DNA from: Collybiopsis luxurians FD-317 M1
Taxonomy: Eukaryota > Basidiomycota > Agaricomycetes > Agaricales > Omphalotaceae
Length of the DNA stretch: 64,000 nucleotides
Reading direction: 5' to 3'
Assembly: GCA_000827265.1 (NCBI GenBank)
Contig: KN834793.1
Coordinates: 385,533-449,532, forward strand
Position 1 is the first letter of the stretch, and each line of letters begins with the position of its first letter. Under the pieces are notes generated by a model. That model was given only the letters and a program-made list of their open reading frames with translations. It was not told the origin of the DNA and searched no databases. Positions 45,648-58,470 of the stretch are shown piece after piece. The position numbers were made by a program, and so were the translations under genes.

Positions 45648-48210
45648 TCATCTATACCTCCGCCCACCATCAGGAGTCCCAGTCCTCATTTGTGAATCAG
45701 CCGAATACGGATCAACATCAAAGCTCATCCCATTCTCTCTCCTCGGCACATCGTGGTACGGCGACATCGGGGGCGCAGCCGTCAGCGCAACGTTACTCGT
45801 GTTCCAGTCCGAACTCGCATTATAGTCCTGGCGATAATACGGGTCAGCAGGCAGCTCTTTCGAACCGACTCCGCCGCCAGCAGCAGCTCCGAATCCGGCT
45901 CCCACCGCCCCTGCCGAATAAGGACTCGGTGCAGATATGGGGTTTTTGCGATCGCCCATCGCGTAGGCAGCAGTGGCGTTGGGAGCACGATTCGCAGCGC
46001 GCCGACGTCGAGAGAGACAAATGCCAATGAGCGCACCGAGTATTCCGAGAGCCACCAATCCACCGACGACTCCTCCAACAATCGCTCCCGTATGCGATGA
46101 GCTTGCGCCATTGTCACTGCTGCTGCTGGATGAACCTGAACCGGTGCCGGAGGTGTCGGTTGATGCACGTTGGTTGGTGGGGAGAGTAGCTGCTGCTGAG
46201 GTGGATTGAGTTTCGACGTTTCCGCTGCCGACGATAACGAAGGTTCCATTGGAGGGGATGCCATTTACGACGACAAATACCATCGCCGGTCCGGGTTGGA
46301 AAATGTTGGGGTTGGGAGGCATCTGGGAAGTGTGAATGGCGATCGTGCCATTGTCGTTAACGGTGTAGCTAGTGTTGAGCTGGAGGTAACGCTGGCCCAT
46401 GTTCATCCCGTGTGTCGTCCAGCCAGGTCGAATAACGACCACGGTCGTGTTGTCCGCAGCATCGTTCGCATTACCGGAGTAAGAAGACGATGGAAGAGTG
46501 ATGTCGAAGTACGAGCCTCCATAGGTGAGTTTATTCGGAATACCTGAGGGGACGGGACGAGTGCTCGCAGAAAAGTAAGGAGGGTAGAAGATTTCAGCTT
46601 CGTACGTGGTAGGGAAGACAGTCGTAAGGTTAACGTCTACGTTTGGGTTTGAGCCAGCAATGAGAACTGAGGCATCGGGTAACAGGATAGCAGAGGAGTG
46701 GTATAATCGAGGGATATTCGATGTAGAAAACCCGTCATTGGACCACCGGCTTCCTTTGGGGGCATTAGGATCGTAAAGGGCAGGCTTCCCGACAGGTGCG
46801 GCGGCCAACGACATTCCATAGGGCATCTGGCTGTACTGGGTGGTCGTGTCTGTGTTTTCCGAGTATCCTGCGGTACCGTTCTCGCCTCCGTTTACAACGA
46901 GGAGTTTGCCGTTGGGCAAGATGATGAACTGACCCATAGTACGAGATTCGAGCATGTCATCATCTTGCTCGTACGCGGGCGTAGAGCCGTCGAGAGGTTC
47001 AGGAGTCAGACGCTGGCAGTCGGCGGAGGCAGGGTAGTAGAAAGTGTCAATGACAGGCCAAGAGTAGTTGCCCCACTGATCATCGGTCATGTTCGTACCA
47101 CCGCAGAAGATAACCGTAGGAGTGTAGTTGTTGGCCGGGGTCAAGGGGAGCATGGCGACGGCACCGGAAGCAGGGTATACACGAACGACTTGGCCGGGCA
47201 TGTCAGGGAGATCGGTTTCAGTGTTGGTAGACGGATCCCAGAGCACTAAGCAAAGTTTTAGTTGGTAAAGCACCAGATAGAGAATGAGGACTTACTGGTT
47301 GAGTAGTTAGCCTGGACGAGCATCTTGCCAGAAGGCATGAGGTAGGTGTGGGCATACGAATTAAGACCCGAAGTCTTGACCATAAACTGCATGATCTCCG
47401 CCGTACGCCCATTAGCGGGGTAAAACTCGTACGTGGGCTCCGCAGCACCACCTTCATACGTCGGATCGGTATTTGGGTAGTTTCTGTTGATGTAGCCTCC
47501 ATTCACGAAACCTCCAATGAGGACGATGGTGCCATCGCCTAGGGGTTCGGCAGCCGAGTACCACCGCTCCTTCTGCATAGACAGAACATCAGGGTTATCG
47601 AACCACTGACAATTTTCGGAAGTAAAATCATCGTCGTCGGTACAGGGGTTTAAAATACGGATAGACTTGCGACCGTCGTAGTCCTGGTAGGTGGCATCGA
47701 ACGAAGCTGCACTTCCGCCGTCCGTTGTGACGGATCCAATGTTACCCCCGACGGTAACGGCGCCGTTACCACCAAACGTTGCGTAGGATCCGTTGGGGAG
47801 ATGCATTCCGGAAGCACAGAAAACGTTGGTCTTAACGTCCATTGCGAAGGAGGTATGAGAGTTAAAGTCCCTAGTAGAAAAAAGCATCAGACTTTTCTGC
47901 TTTTGTCTCGAATCAATGGGCAATCACCAAACAGCGCCCCAAGCAGGATGACCATTAATCTGAGCGGCGTTTCCCTCTGCTTTATCTAGGATATAAACCT
48001 TTTGCGAGTTTCCAACAAACATCTGTGAAGACATAATTTCGGTTAATTATCGTCATTTAAATTCAAGGGACGAGTGGGGCTGACCATCATTGCGCTAACA
48101 GTAGTATTTCCTGCGTTTACTATAGAGCCAGCGGTGACAGCTTGAGCTGGCTGTACCATCGAGCTTGCCAACCAAGCGGCGGCGACCAAAGGTGTTGTTG
48201 TTAAAAGCAT
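45648..48210 (-). CDS. Copper radical oxidase (glyoxal oxidase-like) with C-terminal membrane anchor
   Basis: Exons at 48210-48085, 48022-47928, 47870-47296 and 47245-45648, all GT-AG and in phase. A signal peptide covers residues 1-24 (PLVAAAWLASSM). The body is an AA5-type seven-bladed oxidase. The cross-linking cysteine is in VFCASGMHLPNGSYATFGG, the radical tyrosine and a copper histidine in SNIPRLYHSSAILLPDASV, and the distal histidine in RPGWTTHGMNMGQRYLQL. Such enzymes oxidise small aldehydes to acids and make H2O2 for lignin-attacking peroxidases. After a Ser/Gly-rich linker comes one transmembrane helix (GAIVGGVVGGLVALGILGAL) with RRRR on its cytosolic side and a ~110-residue tail. 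The enzyme should therefore be tethered to the plasma membrane rather than freely secreted. No defects were seen. Confidence 0.93.
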
Positions 48211-50500
48211 AATCTATGAAGAAAAATAGAGTCCCTGGGTCCTAAACTGAAGAAATTATACGAGGAGCCTTGAAGTAAAGAATGGAATTGAGCGGGTCGA
48301 TGAGGAAGGAAGAAGGAGAAGATATTAGAAGGGGTTGGATGATGATGGTTAGGAGAAAAACGTTGTAGTCGCTCAAAGCCGTTGCTGTGTCTGTTTACAT
48401 GTGCCTATTCCGAGCCCGCGACAACCACAACCCGCTCCACCCATGATCTCGGCAAATTCCGGAATGTTCCAGGCTGCAATTTTTCAAAGTCCAGACGAGT
48501 CCTTTCCAATTCCAAGTCCCTTTCAAATCGTCAACGGTTTGTATAATTCATCTACGACAATGACGGCCACGGATAGCTCAAAAACCAAGACTTTCTTGTT
48601 TTGTTCAACGCAGCCGATGTATCGGTTTCAGAGGGTTTACGCTGCAAATTTAGGGTATGATAATTTTAGTAGTTCCTAATTTAGCTCGTTCCCGTTGTCC
48701 ACCAAAGTTGGTTTCTTCAAATCAACAGGAGCTTTCATCATGATCAACGTCAGTTTGGGTTCTAGGGACTGTGATATATAACAATTTGAACTCGAAGTTC
48801 CAGATCCATGCCGATATGAGTGAGTCCAAAATGCGATACAACGAGGCATTTCGCGACCGCACAAAATATAATCAGCCGTGCATCAAGAACGGAGACGCCC
48901 AATTTGCGCCCAATGTTTACGGTGACTGATTCTGATTCTCCTTCCTTTCTCGGGTCAGCTTTTGCACAAAACATCGAATCTGAATTCAGTATGGTGTGGT
49001 CAGATAACCAAAGCACTCACTCACAGTACTACTCGTCAAGCGGCCTCAGCCTTTCCCCCATTCAATGCAGTGTTGGCTTTATTCGGAGCCGGAGGAGACC
49101 CTCAGAGCCGAAGAGACAGAAAATGAATTTTTTCGGGCTTCCTTGGCCGCCGCGTCGCCGCCACTCCTGGTTCACCCCCTCCCTCTTCTCCCCGATCCTG
49201 TCCCTGTTGCGTAGCAGGAGACAAAGACAACGCTCAAGGTGACCTGGCAGTAGAGGGGAGGGCTTTGCAGACGGTGAAGATAAGGGAAATCGGGCAGGGG
49301 AAGTACAGTACCAGTAGCGACGGCCTTAATAGGTGCAGCTGGGACCGCGTCGGCGATGTGCTTGATATGGTTAAGAAAGCGATGAATCCCAAACTGAACA
49401 AGTATGAATTATCCCTGCTGAGGATCCGTCAACAGGGAGGATATTCACATACTTATTCAAATTAAGCATCGACTTTTCCTTCGGTCCAGTAACGGCAATA
49501 TTACCATCAATTGAGCTTGTCTACCTTTTGAGTTGAAAACTTGTGATCATATCGTCGCGCTGAGATACGACAAGCATAGTGAGTAACAGAGAACGATCTA
49601 CGGGAGAGGCGTAAACAATATGCACCCTGCGCAGCTCATTCTGGCTTTTCCTCTTTGTGCGTACACTGCGAGAATTTGATTGAAAATTAACAAATTCCTT
49701 CTCAGAGTTCCTCCAGGTAAAGCGACCCATCAGCCAAATCATTCAAGCTTCCCCGCAAATCGCTTTCGCGTTACGTCTTGCGAACTCACTTCTGACTCTA
49801 GTTCCTCAATCTTGGCATTAATCACCTCCATTAAATTTGTCAGCCACTCAACTTGGCCGCCGCCGCAATCTGTGCCGTTACAAACTAGGCTTCCGCATTG
49901 CCAATCCTCTTCGCAAGTTCACTTCTTGGTCAAATCTTTCAGCCCCGGCTCTGCAACATCAGTCCTTATCCTTAACTCCCGCCCTCAATGCCTTCCCCTT
50001 CGTCTTCTCCTGCTTGATCAACCTCGGGCCCTTACTTTCTCTCAATGACGGCTACTCCTCCTGTACCTCCGCAGCATCACAAAAATATTTTTTCAACATT
50101 CTTTTCCAGAGTCACCTTCTCAGAGTACAATACAATAACTTCGGACGTCAGATCGGATGTTGTGAACTAAAGGAACAGACTCGTCTTTGAGCTGAACAAG
50201 GCTGAATGGTTAATCTTAAAAGGATGGCATTTTGTTCCCGTAGGGTTGAGATTGGGGAGATACAGCCAGATCTCACAAGCTGTTAGATGATAAACAACTC
50301 AGCCGTCAGTTGATATCGGCCTAGGTTCCAGAGAACAATTAATCAAAAGAGGGGTGACCGGTTAGCAAGATAGGGTTTACCGGTAATCAGAATGGGGTTC
50401 ACCTGTGAACCGTCTCTTTAGGAATGCTCAATGACAGTGTATTAGCTATTCATATTTCAATCGTAACATTAACATGACATGCTAGTAATAACAATACCAT
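48211..50500. other. Gene-poor transition zone
   Basis: No plausible gene is visible. Short plus-strand frames at 48401, 48820 and 49680 have no family features. A minus-strand relic at about 49700-50180 keeps pieces of coding-like sequence (NAKIEELESEVSSQDVTRK), interrupted by stops. Around 50340-50420 there are short ACCGGTT/GTGAACC palindromes. Base composition becomes AT-rich from here on. Confidence 0.55.
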
Positions 50501-50539
50501 GACAATAATATACTGATGACAGTCATATGGAGTGGCAAC

Positions 50540-52010
50540 CCCAGCGTATAGACACCTCAGTGTATAGACACGGGTGTGAAATACCCCTCGTGAGGAGTAT
50601 CCGCTCCAGTACGGAGGCACATATGTGGCGAATATTATTTACTTTCCAGCTTCGCACAGCGCTCGATGGTGAGTAATCTGTAATAGCACTTATGTGAAAT
50701 ATCCCTACATATTCATCCTGTGTCCTGACCATACGGAGGTGTACTGTGACCTCCGTGGAATTAGATGGTGCGCTAAAATCACTAGTGTTAGTCTTAAGCG
50801 TCAAGCCTTCCATAATTGTCATGTTTCGCACCTTGTAGCACCTCGGTGAATTTCCACTGCCCTCCCTGTTCCCCCTACCAGAGAAATTCCCCGCGTGTGC
50901 TCCTACCGCGATCTTGAGGCATATCCATGGAAAACATATAAACCATATTTGCCACAGCACATTTGCATAGGGTAACCCACCACCATGTAAGTATGTGTGC
51001 AATGGCACTTCCATGGAATATCCCTAGATTTCTAACTTGAGTGCTAATCCCACTGAAGTGTATTTGAATGAATAGGCAAATCCACAGAACTCTAAAAGCA
51101 CACCAGCGGCAATCTTTGAGCACCACCTAATCTGAGAGTAATCGCACTGCAGTCCTGAGTCACATCTGTATAAGATATATCAATCTGTAATGGCACCGCT
51201 GTGAATATCTATATTGTTATCCTATGTTCCGAGCCTACTGAGGAATACCAAAACCTCTGTGAAAATCTACAGGCTAGTCAAGAGACCAATGGAAATCTTC
51301 TCTAGATGATATATCACACCTCAACAGTGGTAGATTACCGATCGGGGACATGTGTGAATCCCACTGGTAACTAAACGACATGCCCGTGCATTTAAAACTG
51401 TTGTCGTTAGTGTAAAGCCCACGAGCGACTGAACACACGCTAGTAGCAATTCTGAAGAGCCCCCTCCCTTGCAGATAGTATGAAATTTCAGAGACCTGGC
51501 TCATCAGTAATTTAACAGTCACATGGAATTCCACTGGTAACTAAATGACCCACCTGTGCATTTGAGACCACTGTCCTTTCTAATGCCCATGCACTTACAC
51601 TAAGGGTAAAAGCCTGCCGATAACCAAATGCATGCTAGTCGCAATTTTGAAGAGCCGCCTCCCTTGCAGGTGGTATAAAACTTGAGAGACCTGGCTCATC
51701 AGTAAATCAACAGTTACGTGGAATTCCACTGGTAACTAAATGACACACCTGCGCATTTGAGATAGTTGTCCTCTCTAACACCCGTGCACTTACACTAGGG
51801 GTGAAAGCCCACTGACAACTGAACACACGCTAGTGCAATTTTGAAGAGCCACCTCCCTTGCAGGTGGTATAGAACTTGAGAGACCTGGCTCATCAGTAAT
51901 TTAACACTTACGTGGAATTCCACCAGTAACTGAATGACACACCCGTGCACTGAAGACTGTTGTCTTCTTTAACGCGCATGTGCTGACACTAAGGTTGTTT
52001 CTACTTGTAC
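50540..52010 (+). repeat. ~195-bp tandem repeat array with diverged left part
   Basis: Clear units begin with CCACTGGTAACTAA or a variant at 51361, 51531, 51726 and 51920 (spacing 170, 195 and 194 bp). Each contains GAGACCTGGCTCATCAGTAA and CCTCCCTTGCAG. The left part (50540-51300) looks like older diverged copies with the GTGxAAT-ATCCxTA and CACCT motifs. It lies directly upstream of the Plavaka remnant and could be its subterminal repeats. Confidence 0.75.
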
Positions 52011-52559
52011 TGAGGCCGGATTGGACTTTCATTTAGTTCAGCATTTGTAGTTCAGATCAGAATAGAATGAGATTTCCATAGAATTTTCTTACTTTTCAAC
52101 TTACTATGTTCCACATACTGTGTACCACTGTTGCGAGTCACAAAGTTCATAGCATAAGCAACTGTCAGAACAACATCAGCTTGTATTAAGATACCACTCA
52201 TTTGACATTGTACAAAATACAGTGAGCTGGTCGGAATAGCTAAGAGATTAGGTGATAGGGTACCGATGGTGCTCTGTGAAAAACATTCCAAAATGACCCA
52301 ACAAAAAAGAACACCATATTGGTCTCTGCCCTGGTCATCCTCATCATAAAATTATGTGAAGAGACATTGGATGGAAATGGTTCAAGCAGTACTAAGGGCT
52401 TATCCCCTTTCCAACTTTCCATGATATTATGTAAGGCCTTCTAGAATGAAAGACAATCCGCTGGCAATGGGGCTGCCAATCCCTGGCTCCCCAAGGCTGT
52501 ATCTGCATAGAACGCAGTTCCACACCAACAAGAATCTATCCAGACCTGCCTTGTAAGCA

Positions 52560-54495
52560 GATCCATGCTGCTGGAGTCCAAATGTGTATCAAGTGTGATG
52601 AGGTCCTGCCTGAAATTGAGTTCAGCAAGCTCCCAGATGACTTCCTTTATCACTGTGGCCAAAGGCAATTCCAGACCAGAGATTGATTTTCCCTTCCACC
52701 AAGCTGAACAATGTGGGATTTCATCTACGAGGAAGACTATGTCACTTTCTAGCAGATATTTTGCTAATAGATTCTTCATTTCCTTGTGGTGTTGTGCAGC
52801 TTACAGGACATGTCCCAAATGCACATGAAAGGCAGATGAATTGCAGCTCACTGCCCCAGGCCCTCCTCAGAAACAGGAATTGACATGCCAGGTCATTAAG
52901 GATGTGTGCTCCTTGGCTCGCTGTCCTTCTCAACCAAGCAGTGTTTACATGTGGAGTATGGAGCAAAATGTTGCCGGTGGGAACTATGAGCCCTTTTAGG
53001 TGGGCTTTCTGCTTATTGACATCCACCGGTGTATTACACCTGATATTCTTCACCAAATCTACCAAGGAGTTTTGAAACATCTGACTACATGGGTACAGGA
53101 AATTGTAGGGAATGAGGAACTCAACTGAAGAATCAGTTCTCTTCCACCTGCTTTTGGCATTCGCAATTTCAAAAATGGAATCTCTGGCCTTAGTCAAGTC
53201 TCAGGAGGGGAGTGGAAGGATATTGCCCGAATCCTTCTCTCTTGTTTAGTTGGCAAAATTGATCCCAAAGGTCTCATTGCATGTCAAAGCCTTTTACATT
53301 TTGTCCATCTTGCCCAGTACCCCTCCCACAACAATGATACTCTACTCTACATGCAGCAAGAGCTTGATACATGGCATCAATATTGTTCTTACTTCATTGA
53401 CCATGGATCTAGGGATGACTTCAAAATACTGAAATTCCACTCTCTCTTACATTACATTGAATCTATCCACTGGCTAGGTACTATGGACAACTACAATACA
53501 GAAACCTTTGAACAACTACATATCGGTTTGGCCAAGACAGGATGGAGAGTGAGTAACAAAAGGGACCACTTTTCTCAAATGGTGAAGTGGTTGTCTAGGC
53601 ATGAGAAGATTGCAGCCTTCGACTTTTACAGGTCTTGGGTTGATGTGGATGATACTATTCAGGTCACAGAAGCTCAAACAGAGGAAGTTGCCATTGTTAT
53701 TCCATTGAAATGACCACAATGTTGCAGAAGAATTCTGCTTCATCTAGCCAAATTTCCAGCTGAATGGGTAAAGAATCTATCCTGAATTATGATTACTCAC
53801 GCTGCTCCTGGGTTTCTACTCGAACTCAAGCTTTTTTTAAATTCTCTTCTACCTCCTGCTCAGCAAGCTGACAAAGCTATTGCACTTCAAGGTTCCCTCC
53901 CCTTCAAATCACTTGATGTGTGGCACCAATTCAAGTTCATGCCCCAAATTTTGTTGGATGAGGATGGAATTTGTGAGATTGTGAAGGCCACTCCAATCTC
54001 TACAACAAATTCCATCCCTAGACTGGACACAGTGATAGTTTTAGATTCAGATGAAGCTGAATCTACCACTGTTCAAGGTGAGTAGAAGCTTTCATCCTAT
54101 ACTTAATAAAGCATTAATATCCCTATCCAGGCTGTCAAGTTGGTCAACTCCAGGTGATTTTTTGACTCCCTTCCACTGTGGATTACGACAGGTTCCAGGG
54201 GCCTGCTCCCAACATACGGCTGACTGAACCTTTGGCCTATGTCACTTGGTACACTCAATTCAAAAGTTCACCAGACAAATCAACCCTTATGTACTGGGTT
54301 GAACCAGCCTTAAACTCAAAAGGCATTGCCCAGGGCTCTATCATTGCCCTCTCAGATATTTGGCAAACTTGTATGCTTACACCCAGCATTTCTACATGGG
54401 ACTGGGACTGGACTTCAGAAACAGTTCTTGACAAGTGCAAAGCCTTCTATGTCAACAATCTACAGAGTAAATACACATACCAAACTATCTACTGA
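52560..54495 (+). mobile_element. Degenerate Plavaka (KDZ superfamily) transposase
   Basis: Plus-strand remains of a Plavaka transposase, a cut-and-paste DNA transposon family of Agaricomycetes. Readable blocks in order are a CCAAYRTCPKCT cysteine motif, IDIHRCITPDILHQIYQG, LLHFVHLAQYPSH, HSLLHYIESIHWLGTMDNYN, TETFEQLHIGLAKTGWR and KMVKWLSRHEK-like sequence. After an intron near 54080-54131 comes the C-terminal PLAYVTWYTQF and ALSDIWQTCMLTP. In-frame stops at 52826, 52997, 53126 and 54163 break it. The N-terminal third and the element ends are not identifiable. It is non-autonomous today. Confidence 0.85.
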
Positions 54496-56092
54496 ATAGA
54501 AAGAAACTGAACTGCATCATGCGTACTTCATTTGGGCTGTAACATCTTAGAGAGTCCTAAGTTTTCCTCCTAGTCCTATTGTTGCAACTGCCAGTGGTAT
54601 AATGAAATTGAAGCATACTCCAATGGTGTGAAAGTTTTTGTGTGGCATGAAGTGCTTGAGAATCAAATGGCAAAGAGCTCAATACAGTGTGTATATTAAA
54701 TCCTCAAGCCTTTCTTTCACTGATGTTTAAGTAGGTTCTCACCACTTGTGCAATCATCGAAAGGTATGCTCCTTGATTCTCTCAAGTCTTCAGCAGCAGC
54801 TTGACTTCATTTCCCTCTCTAGTGTCTTCTGAAAGCTAGAGATGAGAGTGCCTTTAAGCGACGCAAAATAATTGTCAAGGAAGAATTCCTGATTCTCCAG
54901 ACTCTTTGGGATCATGTCATCATCAGTACCTACCACATACACTGCTGCCGACCCACACGAGCCTGGTTTTTCTACGATTGAGCTTGACAGAGTGCACAAG
55001 ATTTATAGGCCATGCTGCTCAATAGCATGCACACATTACCACCAGATTCCATATACAGACTGGGCCAGCATCAACCTGTCTATGCCATCAAGCTTGTAGT
55101 CGAAGACAGTACTGAGGCTTGTATTGTTCAGGTGTGAATCATGCTTTGTGTAATGAGATGTCACATTTAATTGTACTCTTATCAAGCTGTTCACTGGGTC
55201 GACACTGCTCTATACCAAAAAGTTGCTCTTCGGACTTCTGTTTTAGGCAGGTCTTCAACTCAGATTCAAAAATGCTCTGATTATCCTTTTTAAATACAAT
55301 CCACTTGCCAACAGGGTTCTGTACAAATATTAATGTGTTCAGGTGCAAGCACAAGTGAACAGTGACATCAAGTAGTGAAAATCTGCCCGCAGTATGTATG
55401 AGCATGTCACATGACATTTGTGAATACAGTGAGGACTTGTGGGATGAAATGGTTGATTCAAGTTCTGTATGAGTATTTAAATTTGTACAAGAAATTTCCA
55501 TATATACTTTAACTATTTTACACCAATTGAAAAATGACCATGTGACCAATGTCCACCTTAAATTTCTGACTCAGTTGCTTTTGATACTTGTCAACACTCT
55601 TTCATCAATGAATCACAGCTCAAAGTGAAGTAATCAAGACAGCTCTGGTCCAGCATCCAAGCGACCCAAGTCTAATGTAGCAGACCTTCTCATGGCTTAC
55701 ATGCTGGATGCAGCCCCTTTGAAATAGCTTCAGTGAAACTCAACAGCATGACAGCCTCAGGAAAAAGTCAAGACAAAGCCACAAGGAAAGTCTAAAGGGA
55801 AGTCTAAGAGTGAATATTTCATGACACTCAGTTGAGCCTGTATTTGGTATCTAACTTAATGTCAAGAAAGCTGTTCTGATGGGGGTACAGAAACTGAAAA
55901 GATGGGCATGTATCTGGACACCTTAATGGGGTCTGCTCCTCCTATAGAAGGCTCTCCATCAGAGGATAATGGCACACAAGGTATGCTTCTGTACTTTAGA
56001 TCTGAAATATATGAAAACTAATACTTTCTTTTCCTGTTAGACGGTACATCCAAATTTTTACTCTCACTCTGGAATACTCTAACCCTTTCTCT

Positions 56093-56735
56093 TGTTAGGC
56101 CCCAAATCACTACCACTTCTTCTGTCTCTCCTTAATCTCTCTTTTCTGCCCTTTCCTTGCCACCATGATGCTCACTAGTTCTCAACACTGTGACACTACA
56201 CACCTTCCTGTGATGCTACGCATCCCTTACTGCTACTAAATATAGTTACAAGATACTGATAGACCTATATAAGCCCAGATGCAAACCTGAGAGAGGCATG
56301 TTGGAATTACCATAACCTTGTCTACTTCTCTCGCTGTCTTCTCCTCTGTTTTGTTACTCTGTAATTTCATTTCGTACATCCCCAATACATTTATTCTGTT
56401 CTGCTTAGTGTCGTTTGGATCTCTCGCAAGCTCCGACTTGATACTTTTGAACTCTTGCAGCTCCGAATTCATACCAACGACTTTGTCACTGCCCTCTCCT
56501 CTTATTCGCTGATACCTACTGCCCATCGGGGGTTAATTACCCTTATTCGGTCACTTTTGCATCTAGTCCATGCGTTTCTCACTTCTGAATGCAGTTGTCA
56601 AGTCATTCACAGCTTCCTTTGTACACAGGCCCCTGGTAAAACCCTGCTACTAAGCTACTACAGCGAAACTTGATGTAATCACCAATACAACCTACACTAT
56701 CCGATTCTTCTCCAAATCTAGTTCCAGTCCTAACA
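56093..56735. mobile_element. Solo LTR with 5-bp target duplication
   Basis: 643 bp, starting TGTTAGGCCCC and ending CCAGTCCTAACA, so the ends form the short inverted repeat TGTTAG/CTAACA with canonical TG...CA. TCTCT flanks both sides (56088-56092 and 56736-56740). A TATATAAG box is at 56266-56273. There are no internal retroelement genes, so it is the product of LTR-LTR recombination. The TATA box suggests the plus strand is the sense direction. Confidence 0.85.
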
Positions 56736-57808
56736 TCTCTCATCTGAACTTGACTAGAGTTCAACAAGAATGGTCAGTGACTTTTTTTGATAGCCTATTC
56801 TTCTAATGCATGATTACTAGATTCAGAATTAAACAAGGAAGAGGAGTCCTTTGTGAAAGACCTTGCCCCTCAAGAGACCAGTAAGCTTTGCAATATCAAA
56901 ACTGTGTCAAGTGGCTCACTATCTTTGGAAAAGGAGCCAATGCAAGCCCAGCTGATGGCATAGCTTTGGAAGACAATGATAATGAGGATAGTGGGCCAGA
57001 CACCAAAGTGAATGAGGGAGATCAGGTATGCAACATTCCTCCCATTCACTTCTCCTGAACTACATTGCTATTCATACCTTCCACAGCTTATTGTTGAGGA
57101 TGTTTCAACACAGTCCAAGAAGCAGGATGAAAAAAAAGGAGTGTCCTATAAAGTTCTCACTACTGACTTCGCTTTGCCCAAATTGGCTCTATTTGCAAAA
57201 TGGTGTACCTGGATGGCTGCCTGCATTGTTGATATGTATCCAGCTGAGAATTTGTTTGCCATGCCTATCCTTGCTGCGGAACTTCAATGGCAAGTCAAAG
57301 AAGGTCAAGGCAAAAAGCTTCATAAGGCTCTCAATGCTATTGTTGGCGATGTGGAGAAAATGGACAAGTTAACCCACTTCGTGAGTTTTTGTTATTTATT
57401 TTTATATGGATCTTACCTTTGCATTTAGATGAATTATGGAAAGGCTGCCATATGCCTGGATATTGCCAGGGAGGCATGCATAAGAACTGGGCAGTATTTT
57501 GGTATCCCAGGGTCATATACCACAGCAAAGATTGTTAAGTATTGCAATTGCAGTATCTGGTTTTCACTAACTCATCCTTTGTTAGATTGACTTGGTAAAC
57601 TGGTTATTACAAGACTGGAAGTTCCACAATGAAGCCATGAACTGCAAAGTGTGTACAACTTGTCTGTCTATGATTTCAATTCTGACATTGTGTTGTTGAA
57701 GGCTCGATTGACAAATGATGTCCCATTCAAGAGCCCATTGTTAGCACTTCTACTGTGCAGATATCTCACAGAAGGCCAACCTCAGCAAGATCAACTCCTT
57801 GTCTCCTA

Positions 57809-58470
57809 CACTCCCAACTTGGAAAAAAATCCATCGAGCAGATTTTCAAGTAGAAAGTAGATAAATCAGTATATATTTTGGCGGCATAGAGATATGAGCT
57901 GAATTATACACTTTCATTTGCAATGAAAGATCTGGCAAAAGTTGCCAAATCAGTAGAGTAATCAGATGAAAGGAAAGGTCATCTGGTAGGTGCTGCTTCA
58001 ATTGAGTAGAAATTCACACTGAATGGTGAACTTTCAAAACAATTGAAATTCCTTCTAAAATGGGATATTTCTGGTGTTTTTTCAGCAGGCACAAAAGGAA
58101 AGCCAAAATTCTACAAATCCGCTCAACAGAAATGGCTCCAGAGGAAAATCTGTTGAGCAGATTTGTGGATTTTCAGTGAATCTTTTGTATCTGCTTAAAG
58201 ACTAGAAGAAATATCTCATTTTAGAAGGCATTTCAATTCTTTTGAAAGTTCACAATTTAGCGTAACTTTCTACTCAAATGAAGCAGCACTTATCAAATAA
58301 CCTTTTATTTCATCTGATTACTCTACTGATTTGGCAACTTTTACCAAATCTTTCACCACAGATGAAAAAATATAATTCAACTCATATTTCTATGGCACTG
58401 AAATGCCACCTGATTTATCTACTTTCTGCTCAAAAATCTGCTCGACAGATTTTTTTCTAAATTGGGAGTG
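57809..58470. mobile_element. CACTA-like foldback MITE with ~310-bp terminal inverted repeats
   Basis: 662 bp, opening CACTCCCAACTTGG and closing TTGGGAGTG. The two arms are near-complementary over about 310 bp and meet in a short spacer near 58140, itself flanked by inverted copies of a CTGTTGAGCAGATTT-type word. The 3 bp target CTA occurs at 57806-57808 and 58471-58473. The CACT start and 3-bp duplication fit CACTA (CMC) superfamily ends. No transposase is encoded. Removing the element and one CTA restores the reading frame of the host gene across the site (VSY-LKCNK). Confidence 0.88.

Noticed and set aside
45626..46547. Several plus-strand frames rich in Ser/Arg
   Set aside because: Antisense of the low-complexity C-terminus of the copper radical oxidase.
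52441..53197. Long minus-strand frames opposite Plavaka
   Set aside because: The plus strand carries the conserved Plavaka blocks; the minus frames are shadows without family features.
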